DNA of 38,221 bases, taken from assembly GCA_018335035.1 (NCBI GenBank), contig JAGXKT010000015.1, positions 14,590-52,810 on the forward strand. Reading direction: 5' to 3'. A model generated the notes under the pieces. It had not been told where the DNA came from. It did no database searches and worked only from the letters and a program-made list of their open reading frames with translations. The DNA comes from Phycisphaerae bacterium (GTDB lineage Bacteria > Planctomycetota > Phycisphaerae > SM23-33). The position numbers and the translations under genes were made by a program. Each line of letters starts with the position of its first letter. Position 1 is the stretch's first letter. Positions 1 to 9,200 of the stretch are shown here, in pieces.

Positions 1-49
1 CGTTCGGGGTTCGACGCTCGGCGCTCGACGTTCGGCGTTCGGGGTTCGA
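1..49. repeat. Heptamer tandem array (7 units)
   Basis: Seven consecutive 7-bp units of the form NGYTCGR (for example CGTTCGG, GGTTCGA, CGCTCGA) run from the first base of the window. The pattern degenerates over 50-115. No promoter, hairpin with a T-run or gene is visible in the rest of this spacer, which lies downstream of the transketolase stop. The array may extend to the left, outside the window. Confidence 0.75.
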
Positions 50-115
50 CGTGCCCCGGGGCGGCGTTCGGCGCCGGCGTCGTGCGTCCAACCGGGAACG
101 TCGAACCTGTGCCGC

Positions 116-2062
116 TCAGGCGGACTGGTCGAACATGGCCTGGGCGGCCTGTGCGATGTCGGCCGGGGTCAGCTTGACCATTGCCAGCGCCTCGTTGGGC
201 GTTTTGACGCTCTTGGGCACGCGGTCAGCGTAGAGCGTTTGCACGCGGACGCCGAGGTCGCTTGTGGCCGCGGCTGCGGTGATCTCGTCGGCGATGCCGC
301 CAAGGTAGTTGTCCTCGACGACGAGCAACTGCCCGCGGCAGTCGTCGCCGATGCGGAGGATCTCGTCCGTCTGGAGCGGGATGGAGTAGGCGTCGATCAG
401 CGAGGCGCTGAGCCCGGCCTCCTCCAGCAGCGCCATCGCCTCGCGCGCGACGTGCACCATGTAGCCGCTGGCGACGATCGCCACGTCCTCGCCGTCTTCG
501 AGGTGCTTGAAGCCGCCCGGCTCGAACGTCTCGGACTCGTCGTAGAGCATCGCCACGTCGGGACGGTGCGTCCGCATGTAGCACATGCCGTCGACGTTGG
601 CCATCAGCTCGGTCAGCTTGAACGCGCTGATGGCGTCGGACGGCAGCATCATCCGCACGGACGGCGCGCCGTCCACGCGCTGCGACCGCGCCAACGCGCG
701 GAAGAACGCCATATCCGGCAGGCCCATCTGGCTGGGCCCGTCGGCCGCCAGCGACACGCCGGCGTGCGAGCCGCAGAGCTTCACGTTCGCGTTGGTGATG
801 CAGGCCATTTCGATCTGGTCGTAGGCGCGGACGAGGAACTTCGCGAAGCTCGAGACGAACGGGATCCGCCCGCTGGCGGCCAGTCCCGCGGCCGCGGAAA
901 CCATGTTCTGCTCGGCGATGCGTCCCTCGAAATAGCGGTCGGCATGCCGGGCGGCGAAGAACGCGGCGAAGGTCGAGTTTTTCACGTCGCCGTCGAGCGC
1001 GACGACGCGCGGATCGGCGCCGAGCGCCGCCAGCGCCACCCCATAGGCCCGGCGGGTCGCCAGCTTGCCGGCGGCGACCTTCTCGCCCAGCCCGCAGGCC
1101 TCGGCGGCGGCGGCGAATGTCCCGGCCGACAGCGCCTCGCCGCTCGGTCGGTCCAGCGGCTGCGGCGTGGTGACCTCAATGCACGGGGCGTCGGCGGCCT
1201 CGGCGATGCCCAGTTCGGCCGCCTTGGCATCCAGGTCCGCCAGCGCCTGGTCCAGTTGCTCCGGCTTGAGCGGCTTACCGTGGTAGTTGTGCGCCTGAAG
1301 CTCGTTGACCCCCCAGCCCTTGACCGTCCGGGCGACTATGGCGATCGGCGCCTCGCCCGCCTCGCACGTCAGCGCCTCGAAGACCTGGTCCCAGTCGTGC
1401 CCGTCGATTTGACGCACGTCGCAGCCATAGGCCTCCAGCTTGCGCGCCAGGACGTCGGCCTGCTGCTGGGGCGAGACGTAATCGCTCTGGCCCTGCCCGT
1501 TGCACGAGAAGATCGCGCGCACGGCCGTGAGCTTGTGATCCACCAGGAAGTCCACCGCCTCCCAGATTTGCCCCTCGCGGCTTTCGCCGTCGCCGATGAC
1601 GCAGTAGATGTTCTTGTCGCTTCCGTCGAGCCGCGCCGCGGCGGCAAGCCCGGCCGCAACCGACAGGCCCTGACCGAGCGAGCCGGTGGCCGCGTCGAAG
1701 AAGGGAAATCCCACGGCGGGGTTGGGGTGCCCGTCGAGGACGCTGTCGGCCTCGCGGAGGGTCAGCGCATCGTCGAAGCGCAGCGCGCTGGGCTGGTCCG
1801 GCGTCCCGACGACGCCGCCGAGGTCACAGTAGGCCGCGTAGACGACCGGCACGGCGTGCCCCTCGGACAGAACAAGCCGGTCGGCGCCCGTGTTCCACGG
1901 GTTCTGCGGCTCATAGCGCATGACACGATACATCAGCGCCGTCGTCAGGTGCGCCAGCGCCAACCCGCTGGACGGATGCCCGCTGCCGGCTTCCGTGCAC
2001 ATCCGGCAGACCTGCTTCGACAGCGTGATGACCTTGCGATCCAGGTCTTTGTATTCTGGCAT
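116..2062 (-). CDS. tkt: Transketolase, animal-type, full length
   Basis: Thiamine-diphosphate enzyme moving two-carbon ketol units between sugar phosphates in the non-oxidative pentose phosphate pathway; cytoplasmic, normally a homodimer. The 648 residues contain the N-terminal TPP domain (AGSGHPSS near residue 25, DGHPNP and ATGSLGQGL, then GDGES), the pyrimidine domain with IAEQNMVS supplying the catalytic glutamate, FVSSFAKFL and GSHAGVSLAADGPSQM, and a C-terminal transketolase domain. The spacing and the GQGQSD block look more like the vertebrate-type enzyme than E. coli TktA. An in-frame start 22 codons upstream exists, but the ATG at 2062 has AGGGAG about 8 nt before it and begins the homologous region. 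Transcribed divergently from the HAD gene. Family assignment is very secure; vertebrate-type is from memory of the families. Confidence 0.96.
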   Translation of the reverse strand: MPEYKDLDRKVITLSKQVCRMCTEAGSGHPSSGLALAHLTTALMYRVMRYEPQNPWNTGADRLVLSEGHAVPVVYAAYCDLGGVVGTPDQPSALRFDDALTLREADSVLDGHPNPAVGFPFFDAATGSLGQGLSVAAGLAAAARLDGSDKNIYCVIGDGESREGQIWEAVDFLVDHKLTAVRAIFSCNGQGQSDYVSPQQQADVLARKLEAYGCDVRQIDGHDWDQVFEALTCEAGEAPIAIVARTVKGWGVNELQAHNYHGKPLKPEQLDQALADLDAKAAELGIAEAADAPCIEVTTPQPLDRPSGEALSAGTFAAAAEACGLGEKVAAGKLATRRAYGVALAALGADPRVVALDGDVKNSTFAAFFAARHADRYFEGRIAEQNMVSAAAGLAASGRIPFVSSFAKFLVRAYDQIEMACITNANVKLCGSHAGVSLAADGPSQMGLPDMAFFRALARSQRVDGAPSVRMMLPSDAISAFKLTELMANVDGMCYMRTHRPDVAMLYDESETFEPGGFKHLEDGEDVAIVASGYMVHVAREAMALLEEAGLSASLIDAYSIPLQTDEILRIGDDCRGQLLVVEDNYLGGIADEITAAAATSDLGVRVQTLYADRVPKSVKTPNEALAMVKLTPADIAQAAQAMFDQSA

Positions 2063-2135
2063 CGGCTCACTCCCTGTAGGATTGCGGCCCGCTGGCCGTG
2101 GACACATCCGCGGCCGACGGGCCGGCAAGACGCTT

Positions 2136-2164
2136 ACGGTATCCTATCGCCGTCGCCTACGCAA
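2136..2164 (-). promoter_or_regulatory. Possible promoter for transketolase
   Basis: On the minus strand, TTGCGT (2159-2164) is followed after 17 bp by TACCGT (2136-2141), giving a leader of about 70 nt. The -35 equals the one proposed for the antiporter operon, but the -10 is poor. On the plus strand a TAGAAT hexamer at 2167-2172 could serve the divergent HAD gene; it lacks a good -35. Confidence 0.25.
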
Positions 2165-2248
2165 GATAGAATGGCCCAGGTACGGTGCCCGCGTTGAAAA
2201 GGCCGCTCGGCGCCGGTATCCTCCCACGACTTGCGAGCCGGGAACCCC

Positions 2249-3022
2249 ATGGAGACAACAACGCGACAGATCAGCGGCGTGCTGTTCGACCTGGGCGACA
2301 CGCTGCTGCGCTTCGGGAAGGTCGACACGCGTGGACTGTTCGAGCAGGGCGCCGAGCTGGCGTACGCCTACCTGCGATCGCTGGGCAAGCCCGTACCCGA
2401 CTTCGCGCGGTTTCATCGCCGCCAGCTCCGCGCCGTGCGCTGGAACGTACTGGTCAGCCGGCTGACGCGGCGCGAGTTCAACGCCCTGGACGTCCTCACG
2501 CGTCAAAGCCGGCGCATGGACCACGACCTGACCGACGCCGAGGCGGCCGAGCTGGCGTGGAAGTGGTACAAGCCGCTGCGCGACCGCGGCGCCGTCGCGC
2601 CCGGCACGTTCGAAGCCCTCCGCCGCCTCCGCGACGACGGACTGACGCTGGGTCTCGTGTCCAACACGTTCATTCCAGGCCAGGTGCTCGACCGCCACCT
2701 CGCCGAGGAGGGGCTGCTGGAACTGCTGCCGATTCGCGTCTATTCCTGCGACGTCCGCTACCGCAAACCCCACCCGAAGATCTTCGCCATCGGCTGCGAG
2801 CGAACCGCGCTGGCGCCCCAGCAGGCGCTGTTCGTCGGCGATTCGCTGCGGGCCGACATCTACGGCGCCAACCGCGCCGGGCTGGTCTCCGTGCTGCTCG
2901 ACCCGGACGACGAGCACGCCGACCCGCGATGGCGCCCGCGGCATCGCATCGCAGCCCTGAGCGAACTGCCCGACGTCGTCGCCGCCTACGCCGGATGCGA
3001 GACGAAACAGGAGGACCGATGA
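2249..3022 (+). CDS. HAD-superfamily hydrolase (YjjG/phosphoglycolate phosphatase-like)
   Basis: Probably a small-molecule phosphatase of HAD subfamily I with a helical cap. Visible motifs: FDLGDTLLRF near the N-terminus (motif I), LVSNTF (motif II), RKPHPKIF (motif III lysine) and FVGDSLRADIYGANRAG (motif IV). Cap residues lie between motifs I and II. Motif I is DxGDT, so the usual second aspartate (DxD), the general acid/base, is Gly at that position with Asp one place later; this variant occurs in other HAD proteins and does not prove inactivity. 257 residues from the ATG at 2249; a TTG 18 nt upstream is in frame but less likely. Substrate cannot be told from sequence. The next gene starts about 90 nt downstream with its own -10-like element. 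Confidence 0.85.
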   Translation: METTTRQISGVLFDLGDTLLRFGKVDTRGLFEQGAELAYAYLRSLGKPVPDFARFHRRQLRAVRWNVLVSRLTRREFNALDVLTRQSRRMDHDLTDAEAAELAWKWYKPLRDRGAVAPGTFEALRRLRDDGLTLGLVSNTFIPGQVLDRHLAEEGLLELLPIRVYSCDVRYRKPHPKIFAIGCERTALAPQQALFVGDSLRADIYGANRAGLVSVLLDPDDEHADPRWRPRHRIAALSELPDVVAAYAGCETKQEDR

Positions 3023-3115
3023 GCGGGGCGCAGGCGTCGCGGAGCACGCGGCCCGCCGTCGCACGCCCGGTCGCAATGTGCTACACTTCCGGCCCCTGCC
3101 CGGATGGAGTCGCCG

Positions 3116-5143
3116 ATGCCGTCAGAAGCTCAGTCCACATCGCAGCCACAGGTAGAGCTAACGCGCGGCGCGTCGTGGCAATATCGCGCTGTGGTCGACG
3201 GTGCGGCGCGCCCGTGGCGTCCAAGCGTGGTCGAGGCCCTGGACGGTCTGGCGCCACAGCGCCGCCCGCTGGACTGGCCACGGCAATGGACAGCGTTCGA
3301 CGCCGGGAAGTACAAGGGCCCGTTGCGACCGGTCTCCGATCCCCGCAGCGGCCCCATCCCGCCACGCGAGACGCTGGCCTGCATGCCGCAGACGTTGACG
3401 CTCGGCGGACGAGCGTGTCCCGACGCCGTGTTGACGTGCGACGATCGCAACGCCGTGTACCTGACCGAACCTTTCGGCGCGCCGCGCTCGGGTCGCACGG
3501 CCTACCTGTTCGCCGAGATTGACGTCGACGCCGACGGCGAGGTGACCTTCCACCTCAGCAGCGATTGGTGGATGCAGGCCTGGGTCGACGGCGAGCCGCT
3601 CGGCGATACGCTGAGCACGTCGAACCGCGCGCCGCTGCACGGGCACGCCCGGCGTTACACCGCCGAGCTAGCCGCCGGGACGCACACGCTGGCCGTGCGG
3701 GCGATCAGCGGCAACGGCGGCTGGGCCTTCGCCGGACAGGCGTCGCGCCTGGTGGGCCCGGCGCCGGAGGGCGACCGGGACTTCTCCGTCGAGGCGCGAT
3801 TGCCGTTCGAGGTGAGCGACCCGGCGCGGTTCGCCTCGCTGAGTTTCGTCGGCCCCGAGAGCCGGCGCCCGCAACTCAACGGGCGGGACATCCCCACGCC
3901 CCTGTCGAACATGCGTTACCGCGTGGTGCCCGGCATTCCGTCGGAGATGCTCCACGCCGGCACCAACGAGCTGGACCGCGCGTGGGACTCGGCCGCCAGC
4001 CAGGCGGCCGCCCGCGTGACGGACGTGACGCACTTTACCGGCAGCGGCGGCGACGAGCGGCTGCTGGTCGGCGGGCGGCTCGTGGGACTGACCCGCGAGG
4101 CGGCGGACATCCAGACCGGTCCCGTCCTGCATACCTTCGGCGAGGACTTCTTCACGCTGAGCTGCCGGACGAACATGCGCGTCCCGGCCGTGCTGCGCGT
4201 CGACGAGCGCGAGATCCGCAGCGAGCCCGCCCTGATCCACCGTTTCACCATCCCGGCCCTGCGCGGCGGGACGGCGTACCCCTACACGGTCGGCCCGGCG
4301 GGCGCGGACGCCGACCGCCGCCGTAGCGGCCGCGTGCGCACGCTGGGCGACGACGAGCGATTTACTTTCGCCGTCATCGGCGACGAAGGCCCCCTGCCGG
4401 AGGTCTGGCAGCGTACGGCCGCCGAGGTCGCCCGGCGCGACCCGCTGTTTGTAGTCTTCTGCGGGGACATGGTCGACCAGGGACAGGCAGACGCCGAGTG
4501 GGACGAGAAGTTCATCGGGCTGGCGCGGGAGCTATTCACCAACGTGCCGCTGTATCCGGCAATCGGCAACCACGACAAGAACGGCGGCCTGGCCGAGCGG
4601 CTGTTCATGACGCCCGGCGGCGGATGGAACTGGTCCCAGCGTTTGGGCCCGGTGCTGCTGATCGGCGTGGACGGGGCCGGCGACGTCGGCGCCGACAACC
4701 GCTGGACCGACTGGCTCGAGACGCAGCTCGACGCGACCGACGCGGCGTACGTGTTCCTGTTCAACCACTACCCGGCATGGTCGTCGGCGGGACACGGGCG
4801 GCTGGACGAGACCGGCCGGCCCGTCGAGCCGACGGTGCGCTTCGCACGCGACGTGATCGTCCCCGCACTGGCGCGACATAACGCCACGGCGATGTTCAAC
4901 GGGCACGACCACTGCTACGAGCGATCCGAGTTGCCCGGCGGGGTGACGCAGATCACCACCGGCGGCGCGGGGGCGTACCTCTACGACAAGACCGAGAACC
5001 CCCACCAGAACCCCTACTCGCGACAGTACGTCAGCACGCACCATTACTGCCTAGTCGACGTCGCGCCGGATGCCTGCCGCCTGCACGCCTGGGACCTTGA
5101 GGGCACCTGCATCGCGGAGCACACCTGGCAGCCGCGAGACTGA
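3116..5143 (+). CDS. Metallophosphoesterase, purple-acid-phosphatase-like, with N-terminal beta-sandwich
   Basis: Likely a dinuclear-metal phosphoesterase of the purple acid phosphatase type. In 675 residues: an N-terminal beta-sandwich (about 125-215, rich in DVDADGEV and SDWWMQAWVDGE) resembling PA14/carbohydrate-binding modules; an FnIII-like segment (about 330-405, HTFGEDFFTLSCRTN) as precedes the catalytic domain in this family; then catalytic motifs FAVIGDEG, FCGDMVDQ, IGNHDKNGG, FNHYPAW and MFNGHDHCYERS. All ligand positions are present. No signal peptide or lipobox is seen, unusual for this type. The start at 3116 has GGAG six bases upstream; an in-frame ATG at 3104 lacks a ribosome site. 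An extended -10, TGCTACACT (3079-3087), precedes it. It converges on another metallophosphoesterase, 12 nt away, of a different subfamily. Substrate unknown. Confidence 0.88.
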   Translation: MPSEAQSTSQPQVELTRGASWQYRAVVDGAARPWRPSVVEALDGLAPQRRPLDWPRQWTAFDAGKYKGPLRPVSDPRSGPIPPRETLACMPQTLTLGGRACPDAVLTCDDRNAVYLTEPFGAPRSGRTAYLFAEIDVDADGEVTFHLSSDWWMQAWVDGEPLGDTLSTSNRAPLHGHARRYTAELAAGTHTLAVRAISGNGGWAFAGQASRLVGPAPEGDRDFSVEARLPFEVSDPARFASLSFVGPESRRPQLNGRDIPTPLSNMRYRVVPGIPSEMLHAGTNELDRAWDSAASQAAARVTDVTHFTGSGGDERLLVGGRLVGLTREAADIQTGPVLHTFGEDFFTLSCRTNMRVPAVLRVDEREIRSEPALIHRFTIPALRGGTAYPYTVGPAGADADRRRSGRVRTLGDDERFTFAVIGDEGPLPEVWQRTAAEVARRDPLFVVFCGDMVDQGQADAEWDEKFIGLARELFTNVPLYPAIGNHDKNGGLAERLFMTPGGGWNWSQRLGPVLLIGVDGAGDVGADNRWTDWLETQLDATDAAYVFLFNHYPAWSSAGHGRLDETGRPVEPTVRFARDVIVPALARHNATAMFNGHDHCYERSELPGGVTQITTGGAGAYLYDKTENPHQNPYSRQYVSTHHYCLVDVAPDACRLHAWDLEGTCIAEHTWQPRD

Positions 5144-5155
5144 GCGCAGCCCGTC

Positions 5156-6133
5156 TCAGCGCGAGGCGTCGCCGGAGGCCGGCACCAGTTCGATCAACCC
5201 GATTTCGGGTCGCGAGCAGAAGCGAATCCGCGGGGCCCGACCGCCCTCCGTGCCGATGCCGCGATTGACCAGTAGCGTCGTCTCGCCGACCCGGTGACGC
5301 CCCCGTGCGAATCGCCGTCCGTGGCGCGAGAGGGTTACCATCGCGCCGTAAAACGGCAACGCGACCTGCCCGCCGTGGGTGTGTCCGGCACAGTATACGT
5401 CGCCGCCGGCACGAGCGACGCGTTCGATCGCGTCCGGGCGATGGTGCAGCACGACGACCGCGGCGTCGTCGGGAACCTCCGCCAGCGCCGCCAGCAAGCC
5501 GTCGACGTCCCCATCCGCGCTGCCGGCAAGCCACACGTTGCCCGCCGACACACCGAGCGGCCGGGCCGCGCCGTCAAGCACGCGGACGCCGGCATCCGCG
5601 TAAAGGGGACCGACGGACAGCTCAGTGATACTCTCCCAGTTTCCCGTCACGGCGTAGACCGGCGCGATGCGCCTCAAGGAGCGCATCAGCGTGCGGAAAT
5701 TCTCCCGCCCGGCCGGCGCGTTGATCGCGTCGCCCGTGAAGACGATCGCGTCCGGCTCCAAGGCCGCGATCCGCTCGGGCAGTTCGTCTTCCAGGCGAAC
5801 CTTGGCGTCGCAGTGCGTGTCGGATATGTGAACGAGCCGGATGGGGCTGCTTTGCGGCGGCAGTTGGCTCAGCACGATACGGTGGCGGGTGACCTCCGGC
5901 CAGTAGGGCTCAACGCCCCACGCGTACAGCCCGCAGAGCAATTCCACGACAAACAGGCCGACCAGCACGCGCTCGGTGATGCGTCGCCACCGCCGGGACG
6001 GGCCCGGACGACGCCGAGCGGACCGCACAAACCAGCGGATCAGCACACTGGCCGCCAATACAGCAACGACCACGGCGCCAAGGGGCACGCCGACGGCGAC
6101 GACCTGCTCCCACCACCTCAACCCGCGCAACAT
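5156..6133 (-). CDS. Membrane-anchored metallophosphoesterase, YkuE-like, with GNWE in place of GNHE
   Basis: Two N-terminal membrane segments (about residues 10-33 and 54-73) separated by an Arg-rich loop lead into a calcineurin-like domain of the YkuE/LpxG kind: HISDTHCD (D105, H107), FTGDAIN (D135), VTGNWESIT (N165), VVVLHHRPD (H230), CAGHTHGGQ (H251, H253) and a terminal RGIGTEGG...RFCSRPEI stretch typical of YkuE. Members are envelope-associated phosphoesterases, some acting on lipid A precursors or other pyrophosphates. The His of the GNH[DE] motif, normally the catalytic acid next to the metal ligand Asn, is Trp166 here. Start has AAGGA about 9 nt upstream. 325 residues, normal length. 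The 104-nt spacer upstream (6134-6237) shows no clear signal. Physiological substrate is not predictable. Confidence 0.86.
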   Translation of the reverse strand: MLRGLRWWEQVVAVGVPLGAVVVAVLAASVLIRWFVRSARRRPGPSRRWRRITERVLVGLFVVELLCGLYAWGVEPYWPEVTRHRIVLSQLPPQSSPIRLVHISDTHCDAKVRLEDELPERIAALEPDAIVFTGDAINAPAGRENFRTLMRSLRRIAPVYAVTGNWESITELSVGPLYADAGVRVLDGAARPLGVSAGNVWLAGSADGDVDGLLAALAEVPDDAAVVVLHHRPDAIERVARAGGDVYCAGHTHGGQVALPFYGAMVTLSRHGRRFARGRHRVGETTLLVNRGIGTEGGRAPRIRFCSRPEIGLIELVPASGDASR

Positions 6134-6237
6134 GCGATCATCCTTCCGGGGCGTCGCATCGGCCTTCGGTGCTCATGCGGCCGACGTACCCCCACGCCCT
6201 GTTGCGTCTACGCCGGTCGGTGCGCCGGCGTTCGGCG

Positions 6238-9200
6238 TCAGGCGATACGCAACACGGTCCGCCATAGGAACATGCCGGCCAGGTACACGGCCAGGTACAC
6301 GGTCAGCCACCATCCCTTCGCCCACGGCTCGGGGGGAATGAGGTAGCAATAGCGTGCGGGCGGCTTGGTCTTGTACGTGTTGCTATAGCTGAGCTTGACC
6401 GCCATAAGCGGCGCGGGCTTGGGTTTCTTCCGCGCGGAATCCGACTTCTTCTCGCCGTCGGCCTTCTCGGGCTGGTCCTCCGGCGGCAACTCCGCCCACC
6501 CGGCCGCAACAGGCGGCGCGGGGGGCTCGCCGGCGCCCATGGCGGCCGTGACGGTCACGGGTTTGCCGACGTCGGCCTGGACGGTGATCGGATACCGCCC
6601 GCGCTGGCGCGGGGCCGACAGATCCCACGTGAAGCTCTGCGGCGGCAAGGGAGTGGGGTCCTCGTTGTCGTTTAGTCTGAGCAATTGATCGGCCAGGGCC
6701 TCACGCACACCCAGATCGGTGGCGCTTTTGTCGTCGCCGGGCCCCTGCCGCAGCCGCCGGGCCACAAGCTTGAGCCCCTCGCGCAGGTCCGGGGCCGACT
6801 GGCTGGGCGTGCCGCGCTTGAGCGGCATCTGCTCAGGCGGCGTGATGGTCACGTCTCCCGTATAGTCGCCAAGGACCACGGCGGTGACCGTGACGTCTTC
6901 GCCCTCGTGGGGCGTGGAAACGTCCGGCGCGATCCGACCGGGCAGCCAGACGAAGCTCATGATCATCGGGCCGAGGATCAGCGCCAGCGGCAGCATCGCC
7001 GCGCCGACGATCCGCGCCTGCACGGGCCCTGCCAAGCGCTCCAGCTGGCGCCGCCGCGGACAGCCGCGGGGCAGCTTGCCAGCCAGTTTTCGCAACCGCC
7101 CGGCGCGCTGCTTGGCGACGCGCAGCCGCGTGTTGTCCGTCAGGAAGCGCTGCCCGACCATCGTCAGTGTCGCCAGCACGGCCGCCAGGACGATCACCAC
7201 GCCGCCCTTGGACCAACCAACCACGACCGGCCAGAGCACGGCGTCCAGCGCCGTCATCGAGCCCTCGTAGAGCCACTGGCCCGGCAGCAGGAACACGCCC
7301 ACCAGGTACACGCCCCAGAGAAGCAGGAACCAGTTGCGGACCTCGGCGACGGTCCGTTCGCGCCGACCGGCGACCGGCGGAATCATCTCGAAAGGCACGT
7401 GCGTGTCCGTGGGGTCCTGCTCGTCCGCCTCCGTCGCGTCGGACGGGGCCGCCTCGGCGGCCTCGTCCGGCGTCCCGCGGAACACGCCCCCGTCGCGCCC
7501 GTCGACCGTGACGGTCTCGCCGTTGCTGAGCAACTGCGTGGCGTTGGGCAGCACCACCGCGGGGATGCCCATCTCGCGCGCGACCACAGCCCCGTGCGAC
7601 AGCGTGCCGCCGCACTCGATAATCAGACCGGCCGCGTTGACGAACAGCGGCGTCCAGCTCGGATCGGTGCTGGGGCAGACCAGGACGTAGCCCTCGCCCA
7701 GGTCGCCGGCCTCATCGGGGCTGAACACGATCCGCGCCGGGCCGCTGCGCAGCCCGCTGGAGATCGGCAGCGCCGCGTGACGCGCCTCGCTGTCGAGACG
7801 CGGCGGCTCACCGAGTTCGGCGATGTCCTGCTCGCCGATGATATTGGGCAGTACGAGCTTGGCCTCGGCGGCGCGCTCGATGCGGCGGTTCTCGATCAGG
7901 TGCAGCGGCGCAAAGCCCGTGCTCATCGCGTCGCGCAGCTCCTCGAACGTCAGCAGGAACACGTCCTCGCCGACCTCCAGGCGTCGCCCGGCCTCCAGGG
8001 CCATCTCGCGCAGCAACTCGTACCCGCGCATCAGGTGGTACTTGCCGTCCTCGCGGAAGCGGACGTATCGCTGAAGCACGTCCACGTGGTGGCGGAATTC
8101 CTGCCGGCGCTTGGCCGGGAGCTTCGCGGCGATCTCGTCGGCCTTGGCGCGGGCCTCGGCCGCGCGGCGCTCATGCATCTCCGCCGGGCTGTCGCCGACC
8201 GAGAGGCGCGAGACCATCGACTGCACGGCTTCCGGGCGCTCCCGCCAGCGCGGGGCGGCCAGGTCGAACTCCGCCGGCGCCCGGTGCCCGTGATCGGCGA
8301 GCCAGTCCTCCACCGTCTTGCCGCCCCGGGCGATCTCGTAGAGCCCCTGCCCGGCCAGGATCGTCTGGTCGCCCGCCCCGCCGGCCGAAAGAAGATTGAC
8401 CACCTCGTTCGGGTCTTCCTGCCAGACGTTCTCGGCCAGGAAGCTGCGCAGGTTCTCCATGGCCATGGCGGCGATCAAGCTGGGCAGAAGCGACTGGGGC
8501 GCGAACTCGTCCATCACGCGCCGCTCACGCTCGTGCCAGAGGTCGAACCATTCCTTCTCGCTGAGGGCGGTCAAGTCGCGGGCCTTTTCGGCATCGACCC
8601 ACCGACTGAACTCGGGGATGTCCTGTTCGTCGAGCGTGCGGTCGTGGTCCTTGGAAAGCGCTTCGAGCCGCTCGTTGATCTCCGCGAGCTTTCCGGCAAC
8701 CCGCATCCGCTGGCGCAGCGAGCCGGCCGGGATCGTCGGCGGGCCTTGGGCCGCGTCCGGATTGGCTTGCAGCAGATCAAGATCGTACTCGAAGGGGAAG
8801 TCCTCGAAGAACATGTCCGGCGCGCGGCTGAGGTCCATGTAGACCCGCCCGCCGACGCGGTCGAGGAACCCGTCGCGGCTGACGGCGGGCGAGGGCTCGA
8901 AGCCGACCTGGCGGTACATGCTGCCGAACCCGCCGTCGCCGGACATGAACCGTTTGATGACGCTCCAGGTCAGTGGCGTCGGATGCGGAAGCGTCTCGGA
9001 GATATTGTGGCGGACCCAGTCGCCGCGGCCGTCGCGCTTCCAGCGGCGCAGATCCTCGCGGGTCTGCTGGAGCCGCCGCTCGTAGGCCTCGGCGTCTTCC
9101 AGCGTGGTCACCGCCCGCGACTGGAGCAAGTAGACCTTGCCGTCGGCGATCGCCCACTCCACGTCCTGGGCCGAGCCGAAGTGCTCCATCACGCGCAGCC

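Noticed and set aside
239-2197. Long open frame on the plus strand opposite transketolase
   Set aside because: It is antisense to a clearly conserved enzyme, and its protein is the Arg/Val-rich product expected from high-GC antisense frames.
2249-3022. HAD protein as inactive because of DxGDT
   Set aside because: DLGDT variants are common in HAD proteins and the other motifs are intact.
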